DNA of 64,000 bases from Poa pratensis (Eukaryota; Streptophyta; Magnoliopsida; Poales; Poaceae), in contig CAMZMU010000040.1 in NCBI GenBank assembly GCA_947311845.1, positions 56,624,330 through 56,688,329 on the forward strand. Direction: 5' to 3'. The stretch's first letter is position 1. Each line of letters begins with the position of its first letter. The translations under genes and the position numbers were made by a program. The notes under the pieces are model-generated. The model saw only the letters and a list, made by a program, of their open reading frames with translations. It had not been told where the DNA came from and did not search any database. Below are positions 34,791 to 47,630 of this stretch, piece after piece.

Positions 34791-36977
34791 TGACTAGCAA
34801 ATTGCCCGTGCGTTGCAACGGGTTTTACTTAAATCAAACATAAACTTCGATTTTCGTTCTATAATCGTTTTAGAAGTATATTGGCTTTCTCCTAGATTTC
34901 AATTCCCTTGCAGGTTCCATTATACAACAATATCATGCGTTGCAATGTGTCTAAACTAAATCAAACATCATATGTTTGGAAAAAAAATATTTTGGTTTTA
35001 TAATCATTTTTTGAATTAAATTGGCTTTTGCTAGATTCAGTTCTCTTGCATGTCCAATTATACAACAATCCTCGCAAAAGACGAAGAAAAATCAATTGCT
35101 AAATAACATGCAGAAAATATTATGGTATAACGCATATTCCCAAACCCATTATATTATCTGATCCACAACTAAATGAATCTCTGAGTAAGAAAATATTGGC
35201 ACAGCTTGGAGCAACCTCAAACATTCAAAACTGACTTTGTGCTTAAATGAAGGAACATGTGAAAAAAAGAGGGAAGGAAATTGAAATTCTAAAGTAAATG
35301 TATATATCCAAAAGGCTTGAAAATTACTACATGGTTTTGAGAAAAGCATCGCATGAATTCGGTTAATTAAATCCTGCTAGTAGAGATATACTACAGTTCT
35401 CATTTAATTCCAACGGTGAGGACGAACAGATTTTGAGATGTTTTCAATTATGTTTGATGCTTCTAAGTTCTAATATCGGCCAAGAGAATCACGTGCAACC
35501 TCTACGGAGAGATTGCATAGTCAGTACTACTATCAGAATTAGTAGTAGCAACAGACGAGAGCCCCTATTATTAAAAAGACAACAAAAGCTGAAGCGTGAA
35601 GGTGATTCCACCAAATTCAGTTATTATACCTTCTTTCAGTTTTAAGTGTGTAATCAGATCGGTACAATTGTCGTAAGATAATCTTGCGATCCTTGCCATT
35701 TTATTGTCCTGTAATTTGGATGTACTTGAAAAGTAAGATTTCCATTGTTCACATACTACATTGTCACACCATCTGAACCCGTGTCTTAGCCATGTGGCAA
35801 AGTTGTTGTTATGCGAATGGTTTGATTAACTGTAATGTTCAATCTTTGAGCATCGTAACAAAGACACTCGGCAAAAAAATGCAGCAGTTTCTTATCTTAA
35901 GTATACACAGTTTCATTTTATTTGGACCAAGTGACTTGGCAATAAACGTATTGGAAATTGCAATGAAAATATTTTAACATAATTCAGTTGATATCTCAAA
36001 TATGTTTTATAGGCCCGTTGCAGCGCACTCAAAAAATAGCAATGAATATATTTTACCATAATTTAAATGGGATCTAAAATAATTTTTATATAGGCCCGTT
36101 GCAACACACGGGCATTAAATCAAACGTCTTATTTGAATCAAAATTTGATTTTGGTTGTCCCAAATCCAAATTCTCTTATATGTCCTATTATACAACAATC
36201 CACACAAAAGTAAAAGAAATATTCCCCACTTACATAATAATTTTCATTTGCATACATTATGGGTTTTCAAAACTATCTGACATATTCCATAGCACATTAT
36301 TTTATCCGATCCAGAACCAAATCAGTTTCAAATTAATGCACTACAAGCAACCTCAAGCAATTTAAACGGACCTTGTGCTTAAATGTAAAAAACAAGTAAA
36401 AAAAGAGGCAAGTGAACAAGAGCACATCCGAGTGGACTAAATACATACATCTTAAATCACTCGTATCAGAGATAAGTTTATACAAATAAAAAATGACCTC
36501 GAATAGGGAATTTAAGGATGGAGTGACTTGCTTCCTCAGTGGGCACAAGAATGACTGACGACGAACTCGAACAATGGCTATGAGATGAATAGCTGTGCCG
36601 CCAATCCGCTTCAGTTTATTTGCAGTTCGGTCTCACGGACTGCAACAGCTGTTGAATCTGGATGTCAGCATACACCTCTTCCTCCACTACAATAAGCATC
36701 TGCTATGCAATTTCTTAGGACTTCCAATCGCAGCAGTCCAAACACATACAATGCTTAGCTGAGGCATTTCATCAAACAGCCTTTTTGCATTCCCACATTT
36801 TACTTCAACACCAATTTCCCCAGTCCACCTCTTCCAAGGCTAGATGTACGAGCCAGGAAATGTGCTCTCTTCCCATCCTCAAACGATCTCACCTCCAAGC
36901 AGAGCTGGAGTACGGCGCCATAGCAGAAGGGAGGTGGAGCTGATGAAGATGTGGTGACAAAAGAGAGCTTGTCGGCA

Positions 36978-37298
36978 CTTAGGCCTTCTTTGATTCATAG
37001 GATTCCAAAATGTAGGAAAAGGAATAGGAATAGGAATAGGAATAGGAATAGGAATAGGATAGGATTGCCAATGCAAACCTACAGGATTCTTTCCTTCCAA
37101 AGGAATGAAAAAATGAGATCCAACCAGATTGTTTATTTCCTTTGTATTCCATAGGAATCTGGTGGCAAAGGAAAATTTCCTTCAAATTTCCTTTGCTTGG
37201 TTTCCTATGAATCAAACGCATCAACAGTGCAAATTCCTATAGGAACCGGAATCCTACATTTTTCCTGCCAAAATCCTATGAATCAAAGGAGGCCTAAG
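36978..37298. mobile_element. MITE with 24-bp terminal inverted repeats inside Helitron A
   Basis: Left end CTTAGGCCTTCTTTGATTCA continuing TAGGATT; right end AATCCTATGAATCAAAGGAG continuing GCCTAAG. These are inverted copies with one mismatch. The inner sequence is also partly self-complementary. It contains an (AATAGG)n tract at about 37020-37060. A target duplication is not obvious because the tips are palindromic. Confidence 0.75.
37018..37062 (+). repeat. Hexanucleotide microsatellite (AATAGG)6-7
   Basis: About six uninterrupted AATAGG units followed by ATAGGATAGG, just inside the left end of the MITE. Likely length-variable. Confidence 0.9.
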
Positions 37299-38284
37299 GA
37301 GGGAGGCTGTAGTACACGGTGATGTGTATGCAGTGGCAGATTCAATGTCCATGAAGCACCACCGTCACCGGCAGCAGCATGCGTGCCATCGGCACCCCCT
37401 CCTCCTCGATGCTGCGCCCCTTGCCGCCGTCCACCGGATGGGGAGCCGCAGTCCTGTTGAAGACCTCCCCTGCGACACTTTGGAGGCAGCGTTGGTAGGT
37501 AGAACGTGGGCAGGAACCACCGTGGTCGTCCACCGGATGGGGAGCCGCATCCCTATGCTTCTGACCTCCCTGCGGCAGCGTTCAACGCCGGGAAAGGAGG
37601 AGGAAATCGTCCGACGGCGGTCGTCCCCGCTCTGCTCCACCCTTTCCCGATCTGTACACATCCGCCCACGCCGTTCCATCCTCTCGCTCGATCCCAGCGC
37701 GCGGCACACCCGTCCGACGCCGGCGGACCTCATCTTCCTCCCCTAATCACCGCGGCGACCACCCCTGCTCCTTCCTCTACATCGGCGAGCGTGGATCTGG
37801 GGCTCGCGTGATCCATCGATTGAGGAGGATATTTTTCCTGCACCGGAAACAAGCCCGCGCGCTGACGTCGGCCACGCGCCGCCGCGCTGGAGCCAGACCC
37901 GCGCGCTTGCGTCAACCTCGCGTCGCCGTGCCGGAGACAGACCCACGATCTGCCGTCGGCCGCGGAACCATGTCGTTGAATCGATCGAAGGTGCGTCCGT
38001 GCGTGGAAACAAATGAGATGAACCGGTAAGTAACTTACCAATGGCAAAGGTGGGTAATATTATATGATACGCAAGGGTAAAACTGGAAATTCAAAAAACG
38101 TACCAACCATCACCTGAAGGCATATTATATAGTAGAGATGATTTAGTGGAATCGGCCTATTTATTGATGCCGGTTTTTTCAAAAACCGAACCGGTTCAGC
38201 TTGAGCCGATGGGTCGATTTTTTTAACTCATACGGCTCAAGCTGAGCCTGGCGCGAGCTGGGAAAAAAGGAAGGAAAATTGTTT

Positions 38285-38350
38285 CCGCAGGGACTCGAAC
38301 TTTGGTATCACAGGCGCTTCACAAGGAACAAAGCCACTAGGCTAACTTTA
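38285..38350 (-). other. tRNA-like Pol III promoter in the left arm
   Basis: On the minus strand an A box TTAGCCTAGTGGC (38345-38333) is followed by a B box GTTCGAGTCCC (38300-38290). The spacing fits tRNA-derived promoters. It does not fold as a full tRNA by eye and lacks a clean acceptor stem, so it is probably a SINE head absorbed in the arm. The right arm has the matching copy at 50721-50776. Confidence 0.6.
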
Positions 38351-39769
38351 CCTTGGTGACGTAATATCCATTTTTCCTATTATTAAAGTAAAAGCCGTCG
38401 TGATTGTTTGGTACTACTTGTAAGACACCACGCATGGATGGAAGCTTATTGGAGTAGGGTTCAAGCCAAAACAAACGGAGTTCCATTTGGACTTGTATAA
38501 CTTGAGATATGGAAATTTAAATCAACCTTTTTCAACCTTGGTTTGGAAAGAAACGGAAACATATGGTTTCCTGGAACAATCGATCGAACCGACCGAGACA
38601 GAGCCTCGTGCGCTGGCCTGATGGGCCGGCCACTCGGGAGGGAGAGGGGAGAGAGAAGAGAAAGGGAAGATAAAGAGAAATGGACCAAGTAAATTCGGCC
38701 CCATAAGAAAAGAAAGAAAAGGATTGATGGGCTTAGCCCATTTGGCTAGGAAGAAAAGGAACTGTTTTCCTTTTTACAAAAACAGGAAATTGATCTTTAG
38801 AGAAAATATTCAATTTGTATAAAAATTATAAAAAATAGATTTATAATAATAAAAACTCCACATCAAGACAAAACCAAATATTTTATTTGAAAACTTTGTA
38901 AACTAAAATAAATATTTTTTAGAAAAACAAATTATACTTTCTATATTTTGAACTAACACATCAATTTTCTCAATAACTTTTATTTTTCAAAAAAAAATTA
39001 AAGAGAGGAGAAAATTGGGATGTTACAAATCCTATCCCCTTAAACGGAATCTCGTCTCTGAGATTCGGGCTTGCTAAATAATAGGTTAGGAAATTATACT
39101 CGACAACTTAGTCCACTTCAAATGAGCTTCCAGCTTCATAGAATGACTGCACTGTTCTTCACAGCGACAACATTTAAGACCTTGTAATACATTCAAGCAT
39201 CTTAATATGCTAAAGTTTAGATCTTTGCATCCAGTCAGACATCTTATTGAACTGATCTTGATATCACGTGCGACTTGGTGTTGGTTGAACCCTATACTCT
39301 TGCAATGTACTAGATTCGTTGGCACACTCAAGTATTTCATTGATGTGAAACATTAAACATATTGCCCATTCTGGCACGCCCAACAAATTATTAATTTTTG
39401 GACAAGTCCACCATATTAATTTTTTGCTCAACAAATGTGCCGAAAAAGGGCATTCTCGCACGTGCAACAAATCTTGCGACAACTGCGCCTCCATTTTAGT
39501 TTCTCACATGCTTGTATGGCCCACCCTTACACATTCAATGAGCAAACCCAATTGTCTACCCCATTCGACCAGGTCCAAGGGGCAGATGATGCACAATAGA
39601 CAGATCATCAGGGTTCTTCAAGAATTCGTGATGGTATGTGACCACTCAAAAAGTTTGAATTGATCATAATATTCTAATTAGGTGTGGAGTAACGTTGAGG
39701 AGACACTATCCAACCTCCAAACTCACACATTTACTAGTTTTCCATTATTCAACATTTTTATATTAAAAA

Positions 39770-41315
39770 ATTAAGGAAGTTTGAAAATATTGCAAAATTA
39801 CAGCGTAACATTGCATTCGTGCCTAACTGGGTCTAACTAGTCCCGCGAAAAATTGGGTTCATCTCACGAAATTCAAACAAATCACTTGCTTAGAAATGAG
39901 TGCAAAACATAGCAAGAACGGGTCCATTTATAATCTTAAGCAACTTGATATAGAACTATCATGTGTGTCCCAAAACATGTAAACATAGATAGCAGTGTTG
40001 CATGTGGGTCTACATGTGCAAAACATGTTAGATATACAACTATAGATGGCTATGAGTAATGCATGTGGGTCCACATGTCACAGATCTGCATGGTAAGTCA
40101 AGATGGCTATCTTGGGGTGTTGCATGTGGGTCCACATGTTTCAAAGATGGTAGATACATACCTATATGATCTACTAAACATCTGGACCTACATGCACCAG
40201 CCCTAGACAACTTTACCTAGAACTATCATGTGGGTAGCACAACATGCAAACATAGATAGGAGTGTTGCATGCGGGACCACATGTGCCAAAAGGTGTTAGA
40301 TATACAACTTTAGATGGCTATGAGTATTGCATGTAGGTCCACATATCCTAGATGTGCTAAGTCAAGATGATTAGGGGTGTTGCATGTGAGTCCACAAGGT
40401 GGTAGACATACTATATGACCTACTAAACATCTGGACCCACATGCACTAGCCCTAAACAGCTTGACCTATAACTATCATGTGTGTCCCACAACATTAAAAC
40501 TTAGCTTGTTGTGTTGCATGTGGTTCCACATGTCCTACAAGTGGTAGATTTACAACTAGATGGCTATGAGTGTTCCACATGTCCCAAATGTTGTAGATAT
40601 ACAATCAGATAACTATGAGAATCAGATAGCTATGAGTGTTACATGTGGTCCACATGTTTCAAATGTTATAGATATACAACTATATGGCTATGAGTGTTGC
40701 ATGTGGGTCCACATGTCTCAGGTGTGGTAGATATACAACTAGATGAAGTGTTGTATGAGGGTCCACATGTCCCACATGTGCTAGATTAAGATGACTAGGG
40801 TATTGCATGGGTCCACATGTTCCAAAGGTGATAGATACATATATACCTATATGACATACTAGACATTTGGACCCGCATGCACTAGCCCTAAAGAGTTTGG
40901 TATAGAACTATCTTGTTAGATATACACCTATAGATGGCTATGAGTATTGCATGTGGGTACACATGTCCCAAATGTGGTATATATATAACTAGATGGAGTG
41001 TTGTATGAGGGTCCACATATGCTATATTAAGATGACTAGGGGTGTTGCACGTGGATCCACATGTTTCAAAGGTGATAGATACATACTTATATGACCTACT
41101 GGACACTTGGACCCACGTGCACTATCCCTAGAGAGTCTGACCTATATCTATCTTGTGGGTCCCACGACATGCCACATAGTTAGGAGTGTTGCATGTGGGT
41201 CCACATATCCCAAAGACGGTATATATACAACTAGATGATTATGAGTATTGTATGAGGGTCCACATGTCCAACATGTGCTAGATTAAGATGACTAGGGGTA
41301 TTGTATGTGGGTCCA
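39770..41315 (+). repeat. Tandem array with palindromic CATGTGG-GT-CCACATG cores, left part
   Basis: Subunits of about 75-90 bp contain TTGCATGTGGGTCCACATGT, TAGATATACAACTA and GATGGCTATGAGTGT. They form higher-order units of about 250 bp, marked by ACTATCATGTG near 39956, 40225 and 40470 and a variant near 41146. The core CATGTGG/CCACATG is a perfect 7-bp inverted repeat around GT. The array continues at 47305 after the LTR element. No coding capacity. Confidence 0.85.
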
Positions 41316-42762
41316 TGATGCATGTAAAATGCATACATGAACTTTGCACTTTAATTGCTTATATTCCAATCATATTTGCATCATATAAGGGTTATATCAA
41401 TGTTTTATAATGATTTTGGGAATATTTCATAGTTTTCCCATTTATTTGAAATTAACCCTGTTTTTCCAGAAAACGTCTTTTTTAGTGTTTCAGACTTTCC
41501 GGGAGCTTCGGGACTCCAAAAAGGGCAAGGCCAAAGAGCACGGTTCAGAATTTTCGAGACGAACGCAATGGGCTTAAATTGAAGACCAGAATCCCAACAG
41601 GCTGGAAATGGGAGGGTCCCACGCGGCCTAAAATGCCTGGCCGCGTGGGCCCAGCTCTTTTCCCCCTCGGAGCTCCGTGGCCGTCGATCTTTCGTCCACC
41701 GACTCCGTCTTGACCTAAAAACGCCTATAAAAAAGGTCCCCTGGCGTTTCGCGAAAGGAGGCGGCGGAGAAACACAGAACCACGAAACAGAGAGTCAGAA
41801 GGCTGCCGCCGGAGAAGATCGGAGGGGGGAAACGCCGCCGGAATCGCCTCCGGAGGGCTCCACCCCCCTCCGGCGTGTTCATCATCAACATCTACAGCAA
41901 GAACTTCTTCACCATCATCACCATGATGAAGGGGGAGTAGTCCACCCCCTGGACTAGGGTTTGTGGTGGTAACTTTTGTATCTCTCCTCTCTCTTGAGCT
42001 TCACTAATTAGTACCGTATGAGCTGCTGAACATGATTACGGTCATCTATGTAATACCTTTGTGGTGAATATTGTGGTGTGAGATGATTTGTTATGCATTT
42101 ACCGTTGTGTTGGAGCTTTTGTGATTTGTCATACTTTGAAGTATGATGTATGTGGGTACGGGATGGCCGATGTGACACGGCATAGGTATTGAGTGACACA
42201 GTACCGCCCAACATCCTTTATCTGGGGGTAAAAAGAAAGAGTATGATGTGGGAGTGAGAGAAACCACGCTAGCCTTACGAGGGGTGACCTAGCAACACAA
42301 ATGAGTATTTCTTTCAACTATGTGTTTTAGGACATATAGCCGTCATAAAAAGCTACCATTAAAACATGACAATTGTGTGTACTTTATCTATAACATGATG
42401 ATCACCGTAGATGAGAGAGAGAGAGGATTAAGTGAACCCATGAACCATGTCCATTGTTCCTATAAGAAACACACACTTGAGCTTGTCCTCTTGCTACATA
42501 GAGGATTGGGCTTTCTCTCTTTGAGAGCTTTCACTTGCTACTACCTTTGTCTTGTCCTCTTGCAAAGAAGAGGATTGGGACACTTTTACATCCATCAAAC
42601 CAACCATCTTGTTCTCTAAACTTGTTTAGTGCATAATCAACTAAAACTTGTGACACTTTAGTTGTAGGGAATAGATAACTTTTCCTTCTTGCTCCTGCGG
42701 ATCGATACCTTACTTCCACATTGAGAGGTGCTACAGTGATCCCTTGCTCTTGGGGGTTATCA
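41316..42762 (+). repeat. 5' LTR (1447 bp)
   Basis: Begins TGATGCATGTAAAATGC and ends GGGGGTTATCA. A TATAAAA box near 41726 followed by a GC-rich leader fits Pol II transcription start within the LTR. Confidence 0.93.
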
Positions 42763-42879
42763 AGTACTTTTCTGGCGCCGTTGCCGGGGAGCGTAGCGCT
42801 TAAGTTTCTATTCTTGTGTGCACTAGACTAAGCTTGGGGAGGTCTCTTTAATTATTTTATATCTTGCAATCATCTAAGC

Positions 42880-43329
42880 TTGGGGAGGTTCTTTGACTTG
42901 TTTGATGATACTATGTCTCCCATTTATGATGATGAATATGATATTTTCAGTCCACCCACTATTGAGGATATAGTTTATGTTGATTATGATATGCCTCCTA
43001 TATATGATGTTTACAATGATGAATATGATATTTTCAGTCCATCTACTATTGAGGATAAAAATCATTTTGATTATTCTATGCCTCCTATTTATGATGATTA
43101 CATTGATGGATGTGATATTTTTACTCCCACTATTACTAATGAAACTGTTTATGCTTATGTGGAGAGTAATGATACTTTTATGCATGTGGATCATGATAAG
43201 AATGCTCTATGTGATGGTTATATTGTGGGTTTTATCAATGATGCTACTGAAAGTTTTTATGAGAGAGGGAGACATGACTTCATATACCACAATAATATTA
43301 AGTCTCCTCTCTTTTTGTTGAAATTTTGA
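42880..43329 (+). CDS. Asp/Tyr-rich repeat ORF inside the LTR element, function unknown
   Basis: A 149-codon ORF just after the 5' LTR. The product is rich in D, Y, I and P. It has about three diverged copies of a roughly 30-residue unit with MPPIYDDY, DEYDIFSP and STIED. It has no gag zinc knuckle and no pol motif. It may be only translated repeat DNA; its position is that of gag. Confidence 0.35.
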   Translation: MGRFFDLFDDTMSPIYDDEYDIFSPPTIEDIVYVDYDMPPIYDVYNDEYDIFSPSTIEDKNHFDYSMPPIYDDYIDGCDIFTPTITNETVYAYVESNDTFMHVDHDKNALCDGYIVGFINDATESFYERGRHDFIYHNNIKSPLFLLKF

Positions 43330-45859
43330 AGTTGCACTTGCTTTGCCTTCCTATGCTAGTCACTTTGTGCTTTATTGATTTATTTTCTTACAAGATCCCA
43401 ATGCATAGGAAGTGGGTTAGACTTAAATGTGTTTGATATTTGCTTCTTGATGCTCTTTTATATTCAACTCTTATTCCTATGGGAGCATCATTAAAACTAT
43501 CAAGCCTAGCTATATGGCTATAAAGAAAGCGCTTTGCGGGAGGCAACCCGGTTATTTTTGTGTGTGATTTTCTTTGTGTCCTCTTGCTGTAACAAGAGAT
43601 TTGTGTCTAGTTTAGGTTCTGGAGTTTTCAATAAAGTGCCAAGTTTTACCCTTTTTGGTTTGAAAAGTTGCTTATAGCGTTCGGAGATTTTATTCCTGCA
43701 CGAGTCAGTGCACGGTATGATTTTTAATTCTTATTCTGTAACTCCGAATGAGCTCATATTTGAACTGTAGTTGCAACTTTTCATCCTCTGTATGCATGAA
43801 TTTTTTCGGAATTTTTCGAGAAAGTTTGGTAGGGTAGAAAAATACGTTTTGCTGCTGCTGTTTTTCTGGACAGATTCTGTCCCATTTTGTTTGATGCATG
43901 CTTTGAGCTTTTAAGTTGAATCTTTTTGATCCAATTGAGTTTATGAGTAGGCATACAACATTATACACTTTCTGGACATGTCATATGAATTTTTGTTCAA
44001 GGATTATATGCAGCAAGGAACCTATTTGTTTATCACTATTAATGCACCCCACAGAAAAGAGATGGGAGAAACGGTGTTTTGAAGTTTTTTCACAGGGATT
44101 GGAGGAGATGCACCAAGAGCTATCCAAGGATGGTGAAGACCATAAGCTTGGGGATGTGAAGACAACCCCGCTGGACCTACACACTCTCGGTTTGCACACG
44201 TCCAACTTCTGTTTTTCGATCGAAACACTTTATCGCATAAACTTGGAGCGTCGTTTTTTGTTTTTGTTTGAGTCTTGAGAGACCACCACACTATCAATTA
44301 TATATGAGAGAGCTACTGGAAATATGGGTTGAAATATGTTGGATGCTTTTATAAGATTGGGAAAAGGGATGTTTGACTTGATTTTTAATGATACATATAG
44401 TTGCATGATTCATGAGCTTGTTTATGAGTAATAGTTTGCAAATTCTTTTTGTAGAGCTATCACTTATTCATGTTTTGGTGCTGATTGTTATTTACTTGGT
44501 TTAACATGGATTAGTTAGTTCTATGGACACTCATGCATGCATCTAGATGGTCAACTTTCTCCCTTTTGCTAGCCCAAAAACTCCAACAAGCAAAAACTTG
44601 TTTCCAACACCTTCAACCAAAGTTATTCCAGTGAGTCCACCATATCTACCTATTGGCTTTATGCTATTCCGAGTATGTTTAACATGTTGTTTGTGTTATC
44701 TTACCTCTGAATGAAAATGTTTATGTTATTGATTGCAATGGAAAAAATTGGTTATATAGCTCTCACGAACTTGATGCACAATGTTCTTTTATTTGCATAA
44801 TAAAACTTGACCCATTGTGATTAAGATTATGATGTTTGTGGCTTGATGAATGTTTTGGGTTGGAAGTTAGCCCATATGTGCTGTCACATGGCAAGCTTTC
44901 AACACGCTCTTCATCTCATTTAGTTGATATCATGTGCTTTTGTCTATGGATGCTTATCATGTTGAAATAAATGTGGAAATAGAGTGAGTTTAAATGAGTT
45001 TGTGTAAATGGTTAGAGAGACGCCTGGGCCGCTAATCTAAGCCATGCATCATTCATGGTGGAAATTTACTTACATACTATGGTGAACCTTCTGTGATACA
45101 CCTTGCAATAAAAAACTATTCCAAATGGTAAATAAAAAGGGTGTTGAGATTGTTCATTTTGTTTGTTTGTCTTGTCATTTTGATATGGGCTTGTTCCATA
45201 TCTTGGGACAAGAGGTACCCCAGTTGACGCTCTTGATGATACTATTATGCTTACAATGATATTTAATTGAACTTGCTTTGTTTCCCAAGTTGAGTAACAC
45301 ATGGTGTAAGTACTTGTATTCAAGGGGCATGAGACATTCAACCCATTCTTTATCAAGCACACTACTCATATTTGCTTTCACTTTAACCTTAATCATTCAA
45401 GATGCTATGATAGGGGCAATGAGAGCTTGACACCAATGAATACCTTATTGCAATCATTAACTTAAGTAGAAGAGTTTGGAAGTTGGATGAAACTTATGCA
45501 TGCTTTACCTCTACTCACATATACATCTTTCCAAAGTGTCACCTATCATATTCAGATTTTCATCTACACTCTATGACCATTGTAGGATGTTCTACTTATC
45601 ATTATGCATACATGTGTTCCATATTACTTGCTACCATGTTACACTTTGTGAACTATCAATGAACATCCTTGTCTTGAATACTTGATATCACTTCATAAAC
45701 TATTTGCATATTGCTACTCCTTTGAAGAATGAATCATTTGACTATATGTAGCAATAGTAATCATCTTTGATATTCATTGTTAAGTATTAAATTGCAAAGT
45801 CCATGTTAGTTTTATCATCTTCATACTCGAGGACGAGCATGGATTAAGCTTGGGGATGT

Positions 45860-47304
45860 TGATGCATGTAAAATGCATACATGAACTTTGCACTTTAATT
45901 GCTTATATTCCAATCATATTTGCATCATATAAGGGTTATATCAATGTTTTATAATGATTTTGGGAATATTTCATAGTTTTCCCATTTATTTGGAATTAAC
46001 CCTGTTTTTCCAGAAAACGTCTTTTTTAGTGTTTCAGACTTTCCGGGAGCTTCGGGACTCCAAAAAGGGCAAGGCCAAAGAGCACGGTTCAGAATTTTCG
46101 AGACGAACGCAATGGGCTTAAATTGAAGACCAGAAGCCCAACAGGCTGGAAATGGGAGGGTCCCACGCGGCCTAAAATCCTGGCCGCGTGGGCCCAGCTC
46201 TTTTCCCCCTCGGAGCTCCGTGGCCGTCGATCTTTCGTCCACCGACTCCGTCTTGACCTAAAAACGCCTATAAAAAAGGTCCCCTGGCGTTTCGCGAAAG
46301 GAGGCGGCGGAGAAACACAGAACCACGAAACAGAGAGTCAGAAGGCTGCCGCCGGAGAAGATCGGAGGGGGGAAACGCCGCCGGAATCGCCTCCGGAGGG
46401 CTCCACCCCCCTCCGGCGTGTTCATCATCAACATCTACAGCAAGAACTTCTTCACCATCATCACCATGATGAAGGGGGAGTAGTCCACCCCTGGACTAGG
46501 GTTTGTGGTGGTAACTTTTGTATCTCTCCTCTCTCTTGAGCTTCACTAATTAGTACCGTATGAGCTGCTGAACATGATTACGGTCATCTATGTAATACCT
46601 TTGTGGTGAATATTGTGGTGTGAGATGATTTGTTATGCATTTACCGTTGTGTTGGAGCTTTTGTGATTTGTCATACTTTGAAGTATGATGTATGTGGGTA
46701 CGGGATGGCCGATGTGACACGGCATAGGTATTGAGTGACACAGTACCGCCCAACATCCTTTATCTGGGGGTAAAAAGAAAGAGTATGATGTGGGAGTGAG
46801 AGAAACCACGCTAGCCTTACGAGGGGTGACCTAGCAACACAAATGAGTATTTCTTTCAACTATGTGTTTTAGGACATATAGCCGTCATAAAAAGCTACCA
46901 TTAAAACATGACAATTGTGTGTACTTTATCTATAACATGATGATCACCGTAGATGAGAGAGAGAGAGGATTAAGTGAACCCATGAACCATGTCCATTGTT
47001 CCTATAAGAAACACACACTTGAGCTTGTCCTCTTGCTACATAGAGGATTGGGCTTTCTCTCTTTGAGAGCTTTCACTTGCTACTACCTTTGTCTTGTCCT
47101 CTTGCAAAGAAGAGGATTGGGACACTTTTACATCCATCAAACCAACCATCTTGTTCTCTAAACTTGTTTAGTGCATAATCAACTAAAACTTGTGACACTT
47201 TAGTTGTAGGGAATAGATAACTTTTCCTTCTTGCTCCTGCGGATCGATACCTTACTTCCACATTGAGAGGTGCTACAGTGATCCCTTGCTCTTGGGGGTT
47301 ATCA
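45860..47304 (+). repeat. 3' LTR (1445 bp)
   Basis: Matches the 5' LTR except for A/G and T/G substitutions and the loss of one G and one C. All differences I found lie in the first 650 bases. Confidence 0.93.
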
Positions 47305-47630
47305 GTCCACATATCACAAATTAAGGTGGTAGATATATACCTATATGACCTAAAGATATCTGTACCCACATGTACTAGCCATAGACAGCTTGACTTAGAA
47401 CTATCATGTGGGTCCCACAACATGCAACATAGTTTGGAGTGTTGCATGTGGGTCCACATGTCCCAAAGGCGGTTGATACAAAACTATATTGTTATGAGTG
47501 TCGCATGTATTTCCATATTTTCTAGATCTGCTAGGTCAAGATGACTAGGTGTGTTACAAATGGGTCCACATGACTCAAAGTTAGTAGATACATGCCTATG
47601 ATCGATCTAGGGGTGTATATTATTTTCATT
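47305..47630 (+). repeat. Tandem array, right part
   Basis: Continues the CATGTGG/CCACATG array interrupted at 41315. Units are more diverged toward the right arm. Confidence 0.8.

Larger units (their letters stand above)
34794..38138 (-). mobile_element. Helitron A, minus strand, 3.35 kb
   Basis: Minus-strand 3' end: CCCGTTGCAACGCACGGG hairpin, then CAATTTGCTAG ending at 34794, followed by host T (34793). Minus-strand 5' end: TCTCTACTATATAATATGCC at 38138 after host A. Internal plus-strand hairpin relics CCCGTTGCAACACACGGGCAT near 36094 show older rearranged copies. It carries a MITE (36978-37298) and a GC-rich patch (37330-38000) of unknown origin. No Rep/helicase is seen. Only three host bases (TGA, 34791-34793) separate it from Helitron C. 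Confidence 0.82.
41311..47309 (+). mobile_element. Non-autonomous LTR retrotransposon, nearly identical LTRs, 5-bp target duplication
   Basis: LTRs are at 41316-42762 and 45860-47304, both TGATGCATG...GGTTATCA. The target duplication GTCCA is at 41311-41315 and 47305-47309. A primer-binding-type site TGGCGCCGTTGCCGGGGA starts at 42773, and a polypurine tract AAGCTTGGGGATG precedes the 3' LTR at about 45847. The 3.1-kb interior has no gag, protease, reverse transcriptase or integrase, only a short Asp/Tyr-rich ORF, so it is a LARD-type element moved in trans. The PPT and PBS style resembles grass Gypsy elements (inference). LTRs differ by two substitutions and two single-base indels. Confidence 0.93.

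Noticed and set aside
38285..38350. Functional tRNA gene
   Set aside because: A and B boxes are present but a closed cloverleaf with acceptor stem is not visible, and the segment is part of a repeated arm.
39900..41300. CRISPR-like array
   Set aside because: Repeats are directly abutting diverged units without unique spacers, in a plant nuclear context.
41316..47304. Pair of identical ORFs and long direct repeats read as duplicated genes
   Set aside because: The repeats have TG...CA ends, PBS, PPT and a 5-bp target duplication, so they are LTRs.
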